DNA of 64,000 bases from Pseudoips prasinana (lineage: Eukaryota; Arthropoda; Insecta; Lepidoptera; Nolidae): assembly GCA_951640165.1 (NCBI GenBank), contig OX621252.1, forward strand, positions 9,952,501 through 10,016,500, read 5' to 3'. Below the pieces are notes generated by a model. The model saw only the letters and a program-made list of their open reading frames with translations, made no database searches and had not been told where the DNA came from. The position numbers were made by a program, and so were the translations under genes. Positions 53,350 to 63,793 of the stretch are shown piece by piece (the stretch's first letter is position 1; every line of letters starts with the position of its first letter).

Positions 53350-53356
53350 AAAATAA

Positions 53357-53929
53357 AAAGAAACTAGATTAGATACACTTGAAAATAATTGGTCAGAGTT
53401 TGAAAATAGTCATATGAAACTAATAACTGCGTTTAAAAGGGAAGATTTAGAGAAGTCTGAGTATATACAGAACAACATATATGACCAAACAGAGGATTTA
53501 TATACGGACTATAAAACATTACTCAAAGAACGAATGCAAAATATGAAGCCAAACAACACACATGTAACTGTAACTACAGATGAGCATAATCGAAGCAATA
53601 TCAAACTTCCTAAGATATCGATACCAACTTTTTCGGGACAATACTCGGAATGGAATACATTTAGAGATTTGTTCCAATCTCTTATTCATAATAACGACAC
53701 GCTGTCGGATGTGGAGAAATTGCGCTATTTAAAGAATTATCTAATAGGAGAAGCTGAAAAAATCTTACGTCATTTACCTATCACTAATGAAAATTATGTT
53801 ACCTGTTGGAAAACACTAGAACGCACTTATAACAATAAAAAATTTATATCTAATAGTATTTTAAAACGTTTTTTTGGCCAAAAGAGTTTAACTGTAGAAT
53901 CATATAACAATTTAAAAGATTTTTTTTAA
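53357..53929 (+). pseudogene. BEL gag, main part
   Basis: 190 residues: TRLDTLENNWSEFENSHMKL, a coiled region, then LPKISIPTFSGQYSEWNTFR, DLFQSLIHNNDTLSDVEKLR and YLKNYLIGEAEKIL. The phrase LPKIxIPxFSGxYxEWxxFxDxF is the hallmark of BEL/Pao gag. The frame stops at 53927 in an 8-T run, while the coding continues in another frame without a gap. The initiator lies upstream of the LINE-A insertion, so no complete gag can be made. Confidence 0.85.
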
Positions 53930-56058
53930 CATCTAAAGAGTGTATAAATCATTTAAAAAATTTAGGTCTAGACACTGAGAATATATGGGACATAACAATT
54001 ATTTTTCTTTGGAGCTCAAAACTTGATCCCACATCCCGTAAGAAATGGGAAGCACAAACATGCAATTTAAATGATGAATTGCCAAAATTATCGGACTTTT
54101 TGGAATTTTTAGAAATTAGATATAAATCTTTGGAGTATTCATGTCAGAAACCTGACAAAAGTGCTAAATCACATTGTGTTAATACAGCGGTTGAAAACCT
54201 ATCATTGTCGTCTATTCCGTGTATTTATTGCTCTAACAGGAGCCATAAACTAGGCAATTGTAAAGAGTTTGCCAAGGTAGACTTGAACACTCGTCGTAAT
54301 TTTGTCCAAACCACTAAATTATGTTTCAATTGTTTAGGTACTAATCATACTGTTGTAACATGTCGATTGCCCACTAGATGTCGAACATGCAGGAAGAAAC
54401 ATCATACATTATTGCACACGAGTTTCACTAAACCTATAACAACGCAACAAGATGAAGGTGAAGTAACAAACATAACCAATTGTTTTACTAGTACCAACTA
54501 TCAGGTAATATTAGCAACAGCTTTGGTTAATATACAATCAATCACAGGGTCAAATATAACATTGCGGTCCTTGATAGATCAAGGATCACAAGCATCGTTT
54601 ATCACGGAGTCTGCAGCTCAATTGCTTGGGCTAAGGAAAATTAACAGCGATTGTCGGATATTGGGAATCGGGGGGGGGGGGGGGGGGGGAAATAACACAT
54701 TCCTTAATTCTAAACAAATCGTTTATGTGAAACTACAATCGATACATGATCCTAACTTTGTCATACATGTAAAAACTCATGTTCTTCAGAAACTAACTTC
54801 ATTGCTTCCAGAGAGGAAAATCGTGGTTCAGTCGTGGTTTAAATTACCAGAAATGAAGTTAGCAGATCCAAATTTAAACGTACCAAATCAAATCGATTTG
54901 TTATTAGGTGCTGATGTCTATTGCCAAATTATTGCTGAAGGGTTAATAAAAGGCCCTCCAGGAACACCAATAGCTCAGAATACCAAATTAGGTTGGGTCT
55001 TATCAGGCAAAGTTGATAGTTCTAATAACGCTAACAATACCTTATGTTGTAATAACACATCAATTGTTACACTGCATTACCAAATCAAAAATGAAGAGTT
55101 TGACCTTAAGAAGTTTTGGGAACTTGAATCGGATAGCTTCAATTTTGATAAGAAACCGTTCACTCTGGAAGAGTCCAAGTGTGAAGAATTATACCGTAAA
55201 ACCACTAAACGGGATCCCTCTGGCAGATACATCGTGAGATTACCTTTTAGAAACGATAATCTAAGCTGCAGGTATGGTAATTCACGTGAAATTGCAATTA
55301 AACGATTTATGTCTTTAGAGAAACGATTTATCAAACCACCTAATTTAAAAACACAGTATTCCGAAGTTATTTTAGAATACTTACAGCTAGGGCACATGCA
55401 ACGTATACCAAAGGAAGAGATTGACAAACCATCAGTTTACTTGCCATATCATGAAGTAATTAGGAATGACAAAATTACTACTAAATTTAGAGTCGTATTT
55501 AACGCCTCTAGTCGAGATAATAATGGAATATCACTTAACAGTGAGCTCATGGTTGGACCTACTTTGCAGTTGGAACTAAGACATATTCTAATGAAATGGA
55601 GATTTTATCCAATCTGTATAGTAGCAGATATTGTAAAAATGTACAGACAGGTAAGAGTATCCGACACCGATGCAGATTTTCAACGCATAATATGGCGGCC
55701 TGACCCTTCTGAAGAATTTCAGCATTTACGTTTAGTACGAGTTACTTTTGGTACTGCTTCAGCGCCGTATTTAGCAGTAAGAACACTTAATCAAGTAGCT
55801 TATGATGAAGGACATCAATTTCCTCTAGCATCTGAAAGGGTATTACAAGGGTATTACATGGATGATCTCTTAACTGGGTGCGAGACGGTGGAAGAGGGCA
55901 TGATAATTTTTGACCAAATGACGAAGCTATTGAAAAAAGGAGGTTTTGAAATTCAGAAATGGACTAGTAATAATGAACATCTACATGATAAAATAAGCGA
56001 AACAAATAGATCAAATGAAAATAACTTAAAACTAGAATCTGATGCGATAATACAAATA
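53926..56058 (+). pseudogene. BEL gag end, protease and reverse transcriptase (5' part of pol)
   Basis: The frame opens inside the T run at 53921-53927. It carries zinc knuckles (CIYCSNRSHKLGNC, CFNCLGTNHTVVTC, CRTCRKKHH), then the aspartic protease LRSLIDQGSQASFI. RT follows with FRVVFNASSRDNNGISLN, IVADIVKMYRQV and GYYMDDLLTG (YMDD at about 55855). A run of 20 G (54670-54689) codes for glycines after the protease flap region. The frame is cut at 56058 by a mariner; the pol frame resumes at 57348. Confidence 0.9.
54670..54689 (+). repeat. Run of 20 G in BEL pol
   Basis: An uninterrupted G homopolymer inside coding sequence, in frame as glycine codons. Such runs are unstable and prone to sequencing error, so the true length and frame are uncertain. 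Confidence 0.9.
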
Positions 56059-57345
56059 TTAGGTCTTTACCTATGAAATTGCCGTTCTGCAGTACTGGCC
56101 ATTCCAAATCAAAATAATTTTTGTTTGGCTAAGAATTCTAATTTCAAATTAATTTTATTTTAAAAACATGGATTCTTTTTTCCAAAAGTAGTCATTTCTT
56201 TATTGATTAGTGTTACATTTTCATCGCATTTCAATCTTTTTCGTCATCATGGATACGTTAAAAATTCGAGTAATTATGGAATATGAGTACCGTCGTGGCA
56301 GCAACGCGGCACAAGCGGCACGCAACATCAACGACGTTTACGGAGCTAACACTACAAACCAACGCACCACCTGTTATTGGTTTGCTCGCTTCCGTTCTGG
56401 AAATTTCGACCTGAAAAATGAACCTCGCGGTCGTCCGAAGACTTTGGTCGACAATGACGAATTAAAGGCGGTTGTGGAAGCTGATGATACACAATCTACG
56501 GCTGAATTAGCAGCAGCTTTCGACGTTAGCGTCAAAACAATATTGGTCCATTTGCGTCAAATTGGCAAGGTAAAAAAGCTTGACAAATGGGTGCCCCACG
56601 AACTCAATGATCGCCAGCGCGAAGTACGCGTCGAGACGTGCCTTGCACTGCTCAACAGACACACAAATGAAGGAATTTTGAACCGCATTGTTACCTGCGA
56701 TGAAAAATGGATTCTGTTTGATAACCGCAAGCGCTCAGCAAGTTGGTTGGATCCTGGTTCAGCACCTAAACAATGCCCTAAACGAAAACTTACCCCTAGA
56801 AAAGTGATGGTCACTGTTTGGTGGTCTAGCGCCGGTGTGATTCATCACAGCTTCTTACCAAACGGGGTGAGCATTACTGCAGATGTGTACTGTGAAGAAC
56901 TGAGCACAATGATGGAGAAGCTGGCGCATCTCCAACCAGCATTGGTCAATCGCTCGTCTCCGCTGCTCCTGCACGACAACGCGCGACCTCATACTGCACA
57001 GCAGACGGTCTCCAAGTTGCAAGAACTGGGGTTGGAAGCTCTCCGTCATCCGCCCTACTCACCAGACCTTGCGCCTACAGACTACTACTTTTTCCAGAAT
57101 TTGGATAACTTCTTGGCGGGAAAAAAATTCAATACCCGAGAGGCAGTACAAAATGCCTTTGAAGAATTTGTTGCCTCCCGTCCAGCTGATTTCTTTAAGA
57201 AGGGCATCAATAAACTGCCACTGCGATGGCAAAGATGCATTGATTGCATGGGTGATTACTTCGATTAATACAAATAAAAAAATTCATGAAAAAAATTCGT
57301 TTAAATTTTAAATACAAAACGGCAATTTCATAGGTAAAGACCTAT
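56059..57345 (+). mobile_element. mariner (cecropia/Hsmar1-like), complete, in BEL pol
   Basis: The ends TTAGGTCTTTACCTATGAAA and, inverted, ATAGGTCTTTACCTATGAAA continue to TTGCCGTT and are nearly perfect inverted repeats of about 31 bp. TA is duplicated (56057-56058 and 57346-57347). Length is 1287 bp. The pol frame before and after is continuous once the element and one TA are discounted. It carries an intact transposase. Confidence 0.95.
56249..57268 (+). CDS. mariner D34D transposase, cecropia-like
   Basis: 339 aa from ATG 56249 (MDTLKIRVIMEYEYRRGS). The paired helix-turn-helix region covers residues about 1-110 (TTCYWFARFRSGNFDLKNEP, then GRPKTLVDNDEL). The catalytic core shows VTCDEKWILFDN (first Asp), LLHDNARPHTAQ (second Asp) and YSPDLAPTDYYFF (third Asp), with 34 residues between the last two. 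The C-terminus INKLPLRWQRCIDCMGDYFD is close to the end of Hsmar1-type proteins. No stop or frameshift is present. The role is cut-and-paste transposition at TA. The TTG-led extension upstream is not needed. Confidence 0.95.
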   Translation: MDTLKIRVIMEYEYRRGSNAAQAARNINDVYGANTTNQRTTCYWFARFRSGNFDLKNEPRGRPKTLVDNDELKAVVEADDTQSTAELAAAFDVSVKTILVHLRQIGKVKKLDKWVPHELNDRQREVRVETCLALLNRHTNEGILNRIVTCDEKWILFDNRKRSASWLDPGSAPKQCPKRKLTPRKVMVTVWWSSAGVIHHSFLPNGVSITADVYCEELSTMMEKLAHLQPALVNRSSPLLLHDNARPHTAQQTVSKLQELGLEALRHPPYSPDLAPTDYYFFQNLDNFLAGKKFNTREAVQNAFEEFVASRPADFFKKGINKLPLRWQRCIDCMGDYFD

Positions 57346-57347
57346 TA

Positions 57348-59699
57348 TTAGGACTTACCTGGAACCGACGAACCGATGAATTTAAATACTCCGTTCAGCT
57401 ACCACCAATCGAAGAACCTGTAACTAAAAGAAAAGTTGTTTCTGATATAGCAAGATTGTTTGATCCAATAGGTTGGATATCACCAGCAATTATAACAGCC
57501 AAAATTATGATTCAAAAGCTATGGCTTTCTGGTATCAATTGGGATGACAAACTACCTACTGAACTTTTAAATGAATGGATAACTTACCGTAATGAACTCA
57601 CAGAACTTACCAGATTTCGTCTTCCAAGATGGATAAATGTCACAAAAAGTAATGTTCTTTTGGAACTGCATGGATTTAGTGATGCATCGAGTGAAGCGTA
57701 TGCTGCTGTTATTTATTTACGAGTAGTTGACAATGCTGAAAATGTATATGTACATCTAATCACTTCTAAAACTAGAGTCGCACCAATAAAGCAAGTGCCA
57801 ATTCCAAAACTAGAGTTGTGTGGAGCTATGCTGTTAGCCAAACTATTGGAAGAGGTCTCAACGGTAATGAATATTTCGAAAACGAACATAAGAGCTTGGA
57901 CTGATTCTACTATTGTATTGGCTTGGCTGAGCAGTCATCCAAGTCGCTGGAAAACGTTTATAGTGAATAGAGTTTCAGAAATATTGAATGTTTTAGATCG
58001 ATCTCAATGGTCACATGTATCTTCAGGTGATAATCCAGCAGATTGTGCATCTCGCGGAATCAAGCCATCAGAGTTACCAGATTATGAGTTATGGAAACAG
58101 GGTCCACAATGGTTAAAAAATCTTAATATTGAGAAAACTGAATCCTATATACCTGATATTAATTTAGAAGAAAAGACCAAAAAAGTTTGTCACGTTATTA
58201 ACAAAAATGTACTAGATTTGTGGACCAAGTTTTCAACCCTTAGAAAATTAGTTAGGGTGTTATCATATTGCAAAAGATTTATAAACAAAGTAAAGAAATG
58301 CCAACAATTTGAATTACCTATCTGGTTAACATGTACAGAGTTAAACGATGCCCTACAAATTTGCATTCAAAAATGTCAAGAAGAGAATTTTCAACAGGAG
58401 ATCAAGGATTTGAAAGAAAAAGCCATCATAAACAAAAAAAGTAAACTTACCTCATTAAATCCATTTATTGATAAGTCTAATATATTGAGAGTTGGTGGAC
58501 GTTTGGAAAGAGCTGAAATTAGTGCTGGATCTAAACATCCTGTAATATTGCCATCGAAATCTCATTTCACAGATCTTGTTATAGCTGAAGCTCACTCTAA
58601 AACACTACATGGTAGTCCCCAATTGATGTTAAATTATATTCGGGACAAGTTTTGGATTATCGATGGTAGGAATCGTGTAAAATGGTATGTTCGAAAGTGT
58701 GTCGTATGTGTGCGACATTCAGCACAAACAAGAGATCAACTTATGGGTCAATTACCACCTGCTCGGGAAACACCAATTCGACCCTTTTATCGTAGTGGTG
58801 TAGATTATGCTGGACCCATATTAATGAGAACTTCCAAAGGTAGAGGTCATAAAGCTTATAAGGGATATATATGTTTGTTTGTGTGTATGGTTACAAGGGC
58901 CGTACACTTAGAAGCAGTAAGCGATTTAACTTCACAAGGGTTTATTGCAGCTTTCAAGCGAATGGTTGCTAGGCGTGGTCATTGTGCTGATTTATATAGC
59001 GATAATGGCACAAATTTTGTTGGTGCTGCTAGAGAACTAAAAACATTGTTCAAGCAAGAGCGGTCAACCTTAACGATGGAACTCGCTGAGTGTTTGGCCA
59101 ACAGCGGTACCACATGGCATTTTATTCCACCACATAGTCCTCATCATGGAGGACTGTGGGAGGCTGGAATAAAATCCACGAAACACCATCTAAAACGAAT
59201 AATCGGCAATGCAACTCTCACTTTTGAAGAAATTACTACGATGTTGTATCAGGTAGAAGCTTGTCTTAACTCGAGACCACTCTCACAGCTCAGCACCAAT
59301 TCGCAGGATCCTATACCTCTTACTCCAGGTCACTTTTTGATAGGAGAACCACTAGTTTTACCACCTGACAATAATTACGAAACTTCATCTATTTCTTCTT
59401 TAAAACGTTGGCAATTAACTCAGAAAATGCTTCAGCATTTTTGGCGTCGGTGGTCAACCGAATATTTAACGCAATTTTTGCATCGTTATAAATGGGCAAA
59501 CAAAACTCCTGAACCGCAGATAGGAGACGTAGTTTTAGTAAAAGAGGATGGTCTTCCCCCTGCTAAATGGCTTTTAGGTGTAATTACCGAGAAACATACA
59601 GGTTTGGACAACCTTACACGAGTAGTAACTCTTAGATGTAACGGCGTTTTGATTAAAAGATCAATTACAAAATTGTGTGTATTACCTATTGCAACGTGA
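57348..59699 (+). pseudogene. BEL RNase H and integrase (3' part of pol)
   Basis: 783 codons are open to TGA 59697-59699, with no start of their own. Motifs: ARLFDPIGWISPA (RT/connection), LELHGFSDASSEAYAAVIYL (RNase H), KLELCGAMLLAKLL, AWTDSTIVLAWL, and SGDNPADCASRG. The integrase has an HHCC-type finger (CVVCVRHS) and the core residues VDYAGP, LYSDNGTNFVGAARELK and PPHSPHHGGLWEAGIKSTKH. All catalytic blocks I look for are present. Only separation from the 5' part by the mariner disables it. Confidence 0.92.
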
Positions 59700-60185
59700 A
59701 ACACCATAAAAGGTATATAATAATTTAGTATAATATATAGTATTATATTAATTTAGATTAGTTATTTTATTAGATTTGTTACCTATCTAAACATCTTGCA
59801 AAATTGTTACTTTGTTCTTGTAACTTTTTGATATCTTGTGAATTTGTGTAAAATAAAAAGAATTAGAGTAGCTTTTTTGTATAACATTGTGTTTTTAGAT
59901 ATCGATCTAGTTACATACTTGACTACATTAACTAAAAAAAAAACTTTCTAGAATACCTACTATTTCTATAGTTGTAACACCTTATCTTAAGGAGTCGATT
60001 TGTAAATGTTTCATATTTTATGTTTTAAATGTCACCATATCATCAATCTCGGGTACCATGATTTTACCTTTCAAAGCTAGTTACCATATTCTTTGTTGTT
60101 TTAACATTAAATACAGTCCATTATGTCGAATGTGTTGGAGTCATGGTGGGCGGGACGATGAACATTCTGTCCATGGTGGGCGGGA
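59700..60185 (+). other. BEL 3' untranslated region and polypurine tract
   Basis: AT-rich, then two copies of CATGGTGGGCGGGA (60143 and 60172), the second immediately before the 3' LTR. The GGTGGGCGGGA string is a plausible polypurine tract, duplicated about 29 bases apart. Confidence 0.6.
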
Positions 60186-60400
60186 TGTTTAAATGTAGAA
60201 ACATTAAACTAATTAATAAAAATATAGTTCATCCGATGACCACTAGATGGCACTGTACCGCCTTCCTAGATGGCGGTATGGTTTCGTTACCAACGTTAGG
60301 CTAAGTACAGTTGTAAATTTTTTAATAATCGAGAACCAATAAACAGTATCACCTTCGTCTTGAAATTTGAAGTTTTATTCATTGGTCAAGTTTTATTCAT
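60186..60400 (+). repeat. BEL 3' LTR, 215 bp
   Basis: It starts TGTTTAAATGTAGAAACATT and ends AAGTTTTATTCAT. It matches the two 5' LTR parts with about six differences. CTAGTGAAAAG of LINE-A follows directly. Confidence 0.9.
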
Positions 60401-63033
60401 CTAGTGAAAAGAATCCCTCGAGGAGCTAGGCAATTAGTTGCACAAACCCTGGCTCAGTGCATTCGCATTGTCCTTCGGGACAATAATGAACACAGCTGGA
60501 GGAATTTGCTCACCTTTGCCTATAGAGTTTTGCACGCAAAAAAAATCAAAAAATCCTCACAATAATTTAACAACAGAAATAAAAAATAATTGTACCCACT
60601 ACGACACCGACCAACAAGCTAATTTTAATTTTGATAACTTTAGAATACGGTATAACAACTCCAAAACCTTATATAATTATGTAGAAATCAAATTAGGCGA
60701 AGGTGACATAGGGGGCGCCGCCAGGCTTCTTTTTAGCAGTGATGTAGTGGCGCCTTGCACGCCGGACACACTTGGAGCGCTGCGGTGCAAGCATCCGGTT
60801 CCAGCAGATGACCTCAACTTTCCAGCACCACCCGTTAGTGAAACAACTTTATCTGTAACTTCCCGGGAAGTGTCAGTGGCCGTATCTTCCTTCCGGAGCG
60901 GTTCCGCGGGCGGCCTTGATGGTTTGACCCCTCCGCATCTCCAAGATCTGATTCATCCATCCATGGGGGTCGCTGGCGATTCACTTCTGCAGGAACTTAC
61001 GGCCCTGATTAACTTAATGCTTAGCGGCAATGTTTGCGGATCCATTATTGATGTTTTGTACGGGGCCAACCACTGTGCCCTTTACAAACGCGATGGTGGC
61101 ATCCGCCCCATTGCTGTTGGATGCGTTTTCCGTCGTATGGCAGCCAAATTATGTTGCAAACATGTTCATGGAAAGCTTTCATCCGTTTTCCAGCCCCTGC
61201 AGCTCGGATTTGGCTCCAAGGGGGGCTGTGAGGCTGCCATACACGCACTTTCCACTTATTTATGTGGTGGTAAAGGTTCCTTAAGGTTGACCTGAAGAAC
61301 GCCTTTAACTCTGTAAACAGGGATACCTTGTTGGCCGAGGTGCAAAAAGAAACCCCCGAAATTTATCATTTTATTTGGCAATGTTACCGTTATCCCACAA
61401 AATTATTATACAAAGGACACACTTTAGATTCAGCCGTCGGATGTCAACAAGGTGACCCTCTCGGACCGGTCATTTTTAGTCTTGCCATACACCCAATTAT
61501 TCGGCAGCTAAAATCAAAATTTAACGCATGGTACTTAGATGACGGGACCCTAGGAGGTGACGCTGTAACTGTCCTGAATTACCTCCTTTTCATAAAAGAA
61601 TCATTAAAATCAATTGGCCTCGATCTGAACCCATCCAAATGCGAACTTTTTATAACAAACGAAGCCAATAAAAACACTATAACTTCTAAATTTAATTCTA
61701 TAGCCCCAGATATCAAAATCCTAAATAAAAACTCGTTACGCCTCCTGGGGTCACCCATCCTGGAAGAGGGGTACTTACCTTTCATAGACGAAAACTTCAA
61801 AATTTTACTGAAATTTCAGAACGATTTTCTAAGCTAAACTCACATTCATCATACACCTTGATTCGGTACTGCTGTTTTGTTCCCAAATTTACATACGTCA
61901 TACGTTCTTGTCAATTATGGAAACATTCGGCCCTCCTTGGAAAAGTTGACCAAAATTTACGTGACACCCTATGTTCAATTTTAAATTTAGACCTGGATGA
62001 CCGTGCCTGGGCGCAAGCTACCCTTCCTGTGCGCATGGGCAGCCTCGGCATCCGCAAAATTACTAGCGTTAGCTTACCAGCGTTTCTGTCATCGGTCCAC
62101 TCTACCAAAGAACTAATCGGTAAAATTCTTTCACCTACTCAGGTTAGTTCAGAAGTAAGGTGTTTAACCGATGCCATAAACGTTTGGAAAATAACCTGTT
62201 CAAGTTCAGACCTACCCACGAACCCGTCCTCCCAGAAACAGTGGGACCAGCCGCTCTGCGAGTTAGTGCGTAATAATCTCATAAATACATGCACGAACCT
62301 CGCGGAACACGCTCGTCTACTGGCTATGGGAGAGTGGGAGTCGGGTTTATGGTTACAGGCGTTACCGTCGGCCAACATAGGTACTATGCTGGACAACGGT
62401 ACTTTTCGCGTCGCTGCCGCCCTCCGTCTGGGTGTCTCATGCGTTGCTCCGCATCGTTGTAGGTGTGGGGAAGCAGTCGATCATCTTGGACGCCATGGTC
62501 TATCAGGTTGCCGTAGCGCGGGCAGAATCTCACGCCACAGTGGGATCAATAATATAATCCGTCGGGCTCTTTCCAGCGTTGACGTCCCAGCGGTTCTAGA
62601 ACCAAGCGGCTTGGCACGTGATGATGGAAAGAGACCCGATGGTATGTCTTTAGTTCCGTGGAAGATGGGTAGGCCCTTGGTGTGGGTCGCAACATGCGTC
62701 GACACCCTGGCGCCCTCCCATCTTCCCCATACGTCGGGTTCTGCAGGCGCTGCTGCTGCTTTGGCGGAAACCCTTAAACGGCGCAAATACACAAATTTGG
62801 CTGCAAATTTTGTTTTTGAGCCGTTTGGGGTAGAAACCTTAGGACCATGGGGTCCAAGCGCACATTTAATATTTCGGGAAATAGCTAAACGTTTGGTCGA
62901 CGCTTCCCATGATCAGAGGGCTGGTCTATTCTTGGGCCAGAGGATCAGCATTGCGATCCAGCGTGGCAATGCGGCCAGCCTTCTGGGCACATTTCCCATA
63001 AGCGATGCGGAGGGATTATTGGACGCCTTTTAG
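60401..63033 (+). pseudogene. LINE-A ORF, RT and endonuclease-like C-terminus, frameshifted
   Basis: It continues the ORF cut at 50649 (VKRIPRGARQLVAQTLAQ). Frames change at an 8-A run (60538-60545), near 61275 and near 61820. RT motifs: YKRDGGIRPIAVGCVFRRM, VDLKNAFNSVNRDTLL (motif A), GCQQGDPLGPVIFSLAIHP (motif B) and AWYLDDGTLGG (motif C, YLDD at 61531-61542). The C-terminal 391 residues are intact and hold CRCGEAVDHLGRHGLSGC, RISRHSGIN and KRPDG. This CCHC, RH and (R/K)PD order is that of the restriction-like endonuclease of R2-group LINEs. Clade (R2, R4, Hero or Utopia-like) is unresolved. Confidence 0.75.
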
Positions 63034-63293
63034 GGTAAATAGTGTATCTATCTGTAGTTTTTGAGGATGTGGCGAAAAATTCCCTGTCTGTTGCGAGAGG
63101 TACGACGGTATACTTACGGTATATTGATCCGCAGTCGGCGCTAAACCTAAACCTAAACTCAAGCCACAAAGTCCATTTTTAATAACAGGTTTTTGCGATA
63201 TAATATTTTAACTCATTGAATTGTATTCGTTTAATTAATTATATCGTAAATGTATTTTATTTGAATTTTAATTGATTAATATATGTTGTTTTA
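63034..63293 (+). other. LINE-A 3' UTR
   Basis: It follows the TAG at 63031-63033, with GTTTTTGAGGATGTGGCGAA, TGCGAGAGGTACGACGGTAT, three CCTAAA-like units (63146-63160) and an AT-rich end, TTTTAATTGATTAATATAT. There is no poly-A. It is repeated at 63541-63793 with one CCTAAA unit fewer. Confidence 0.7.
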
Positions 63294-63325
63294 TATAATG
63301 TATTGCAAAACTTTATGTACAAATT

Positions 63326-63793
63326 GTTTTTGAGCCGTTTGGGGTAGAAACCTTAGGACCATGGGGTCCAAGCGCACATTTAATATTTCGGGAAATAGCT
63401 AAACGTTTGGTCGACGCTTCCCATGATCAGAGGGCTGGTCTATTCTTGGGCCAGAGGATCAGCATTGCGATCCAGCGTGGCAATGCGGCCAGCCTTCTGG
63501 GCACATTTCCCATAAGCGATGCGGAGGGATTATTGGACGCCTTTTAGGGTAAATAGTGTATATATCTGTAGTTTTTGAGGATGTGGCGAAAAATTCCCTG
63601 TCTGTTGCGAGAGGTACGACGGTATACTTACGGTATATTGATCCGCAGTCAGCGCTAAACCTAAACTCAAGCCACAAAGTCCATTTTTAATAACAGGTTT
63701 TTGCGATATAATATTTTAACTCATTGAATTGTATTCGTTTAATTAATTATATCGTAAATGTATTTTATTTGAATTTTAATTGATTAATATATC
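63326..63793 (+). mobile_element. Tandem second copy of the LINE-A 3' end
   Basis: From TTTTTGAGCCGTTTGGGGTA it repeats the sequence from about 62813 to 63293: the last 75 or so codons, the stop and the whole 3' UTR, with very few differences. It lies 33 bp after the first copy. It is either a 5'-truncated LINE-A that inserted next to the first or a tandem duplication. Ending at the same ATTAATATAT favours insertion. Confidence 0.8.

Larger units (their letters stand above)
50650..60400 (+). mobile_element. BEL/Pao LTR retrotransposon, nested and interrupted
   Basis: LTRs of about 215 bp start TGTTTAAATGTAGAAAC and end TTTTATTCAT. CTAG(T) flanks both outer ends and rejoins the LINE-A frame, so it is the target duplication (4-5 bp; BEL elements usually give 5). 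Gag, protease, RT, RNase H and integrase follow in BEL order. Three insertions disrupt it: a Jockey-like LINE in the 5' LTR, a LINE-A 5' piece in gag, and a mariner in pol. The LTRs differ at about six positions, mostly in the last third. It is not competent as it stands. Confidence 0.9.

Noticed and set aside
63146..63160. Telomere-like CCTAAA repeats
   Set aside because: Only two to three units, within the LINE-A 3' UTR, and insect telomeres are usually CCTAA; treated as a local microsatellite.
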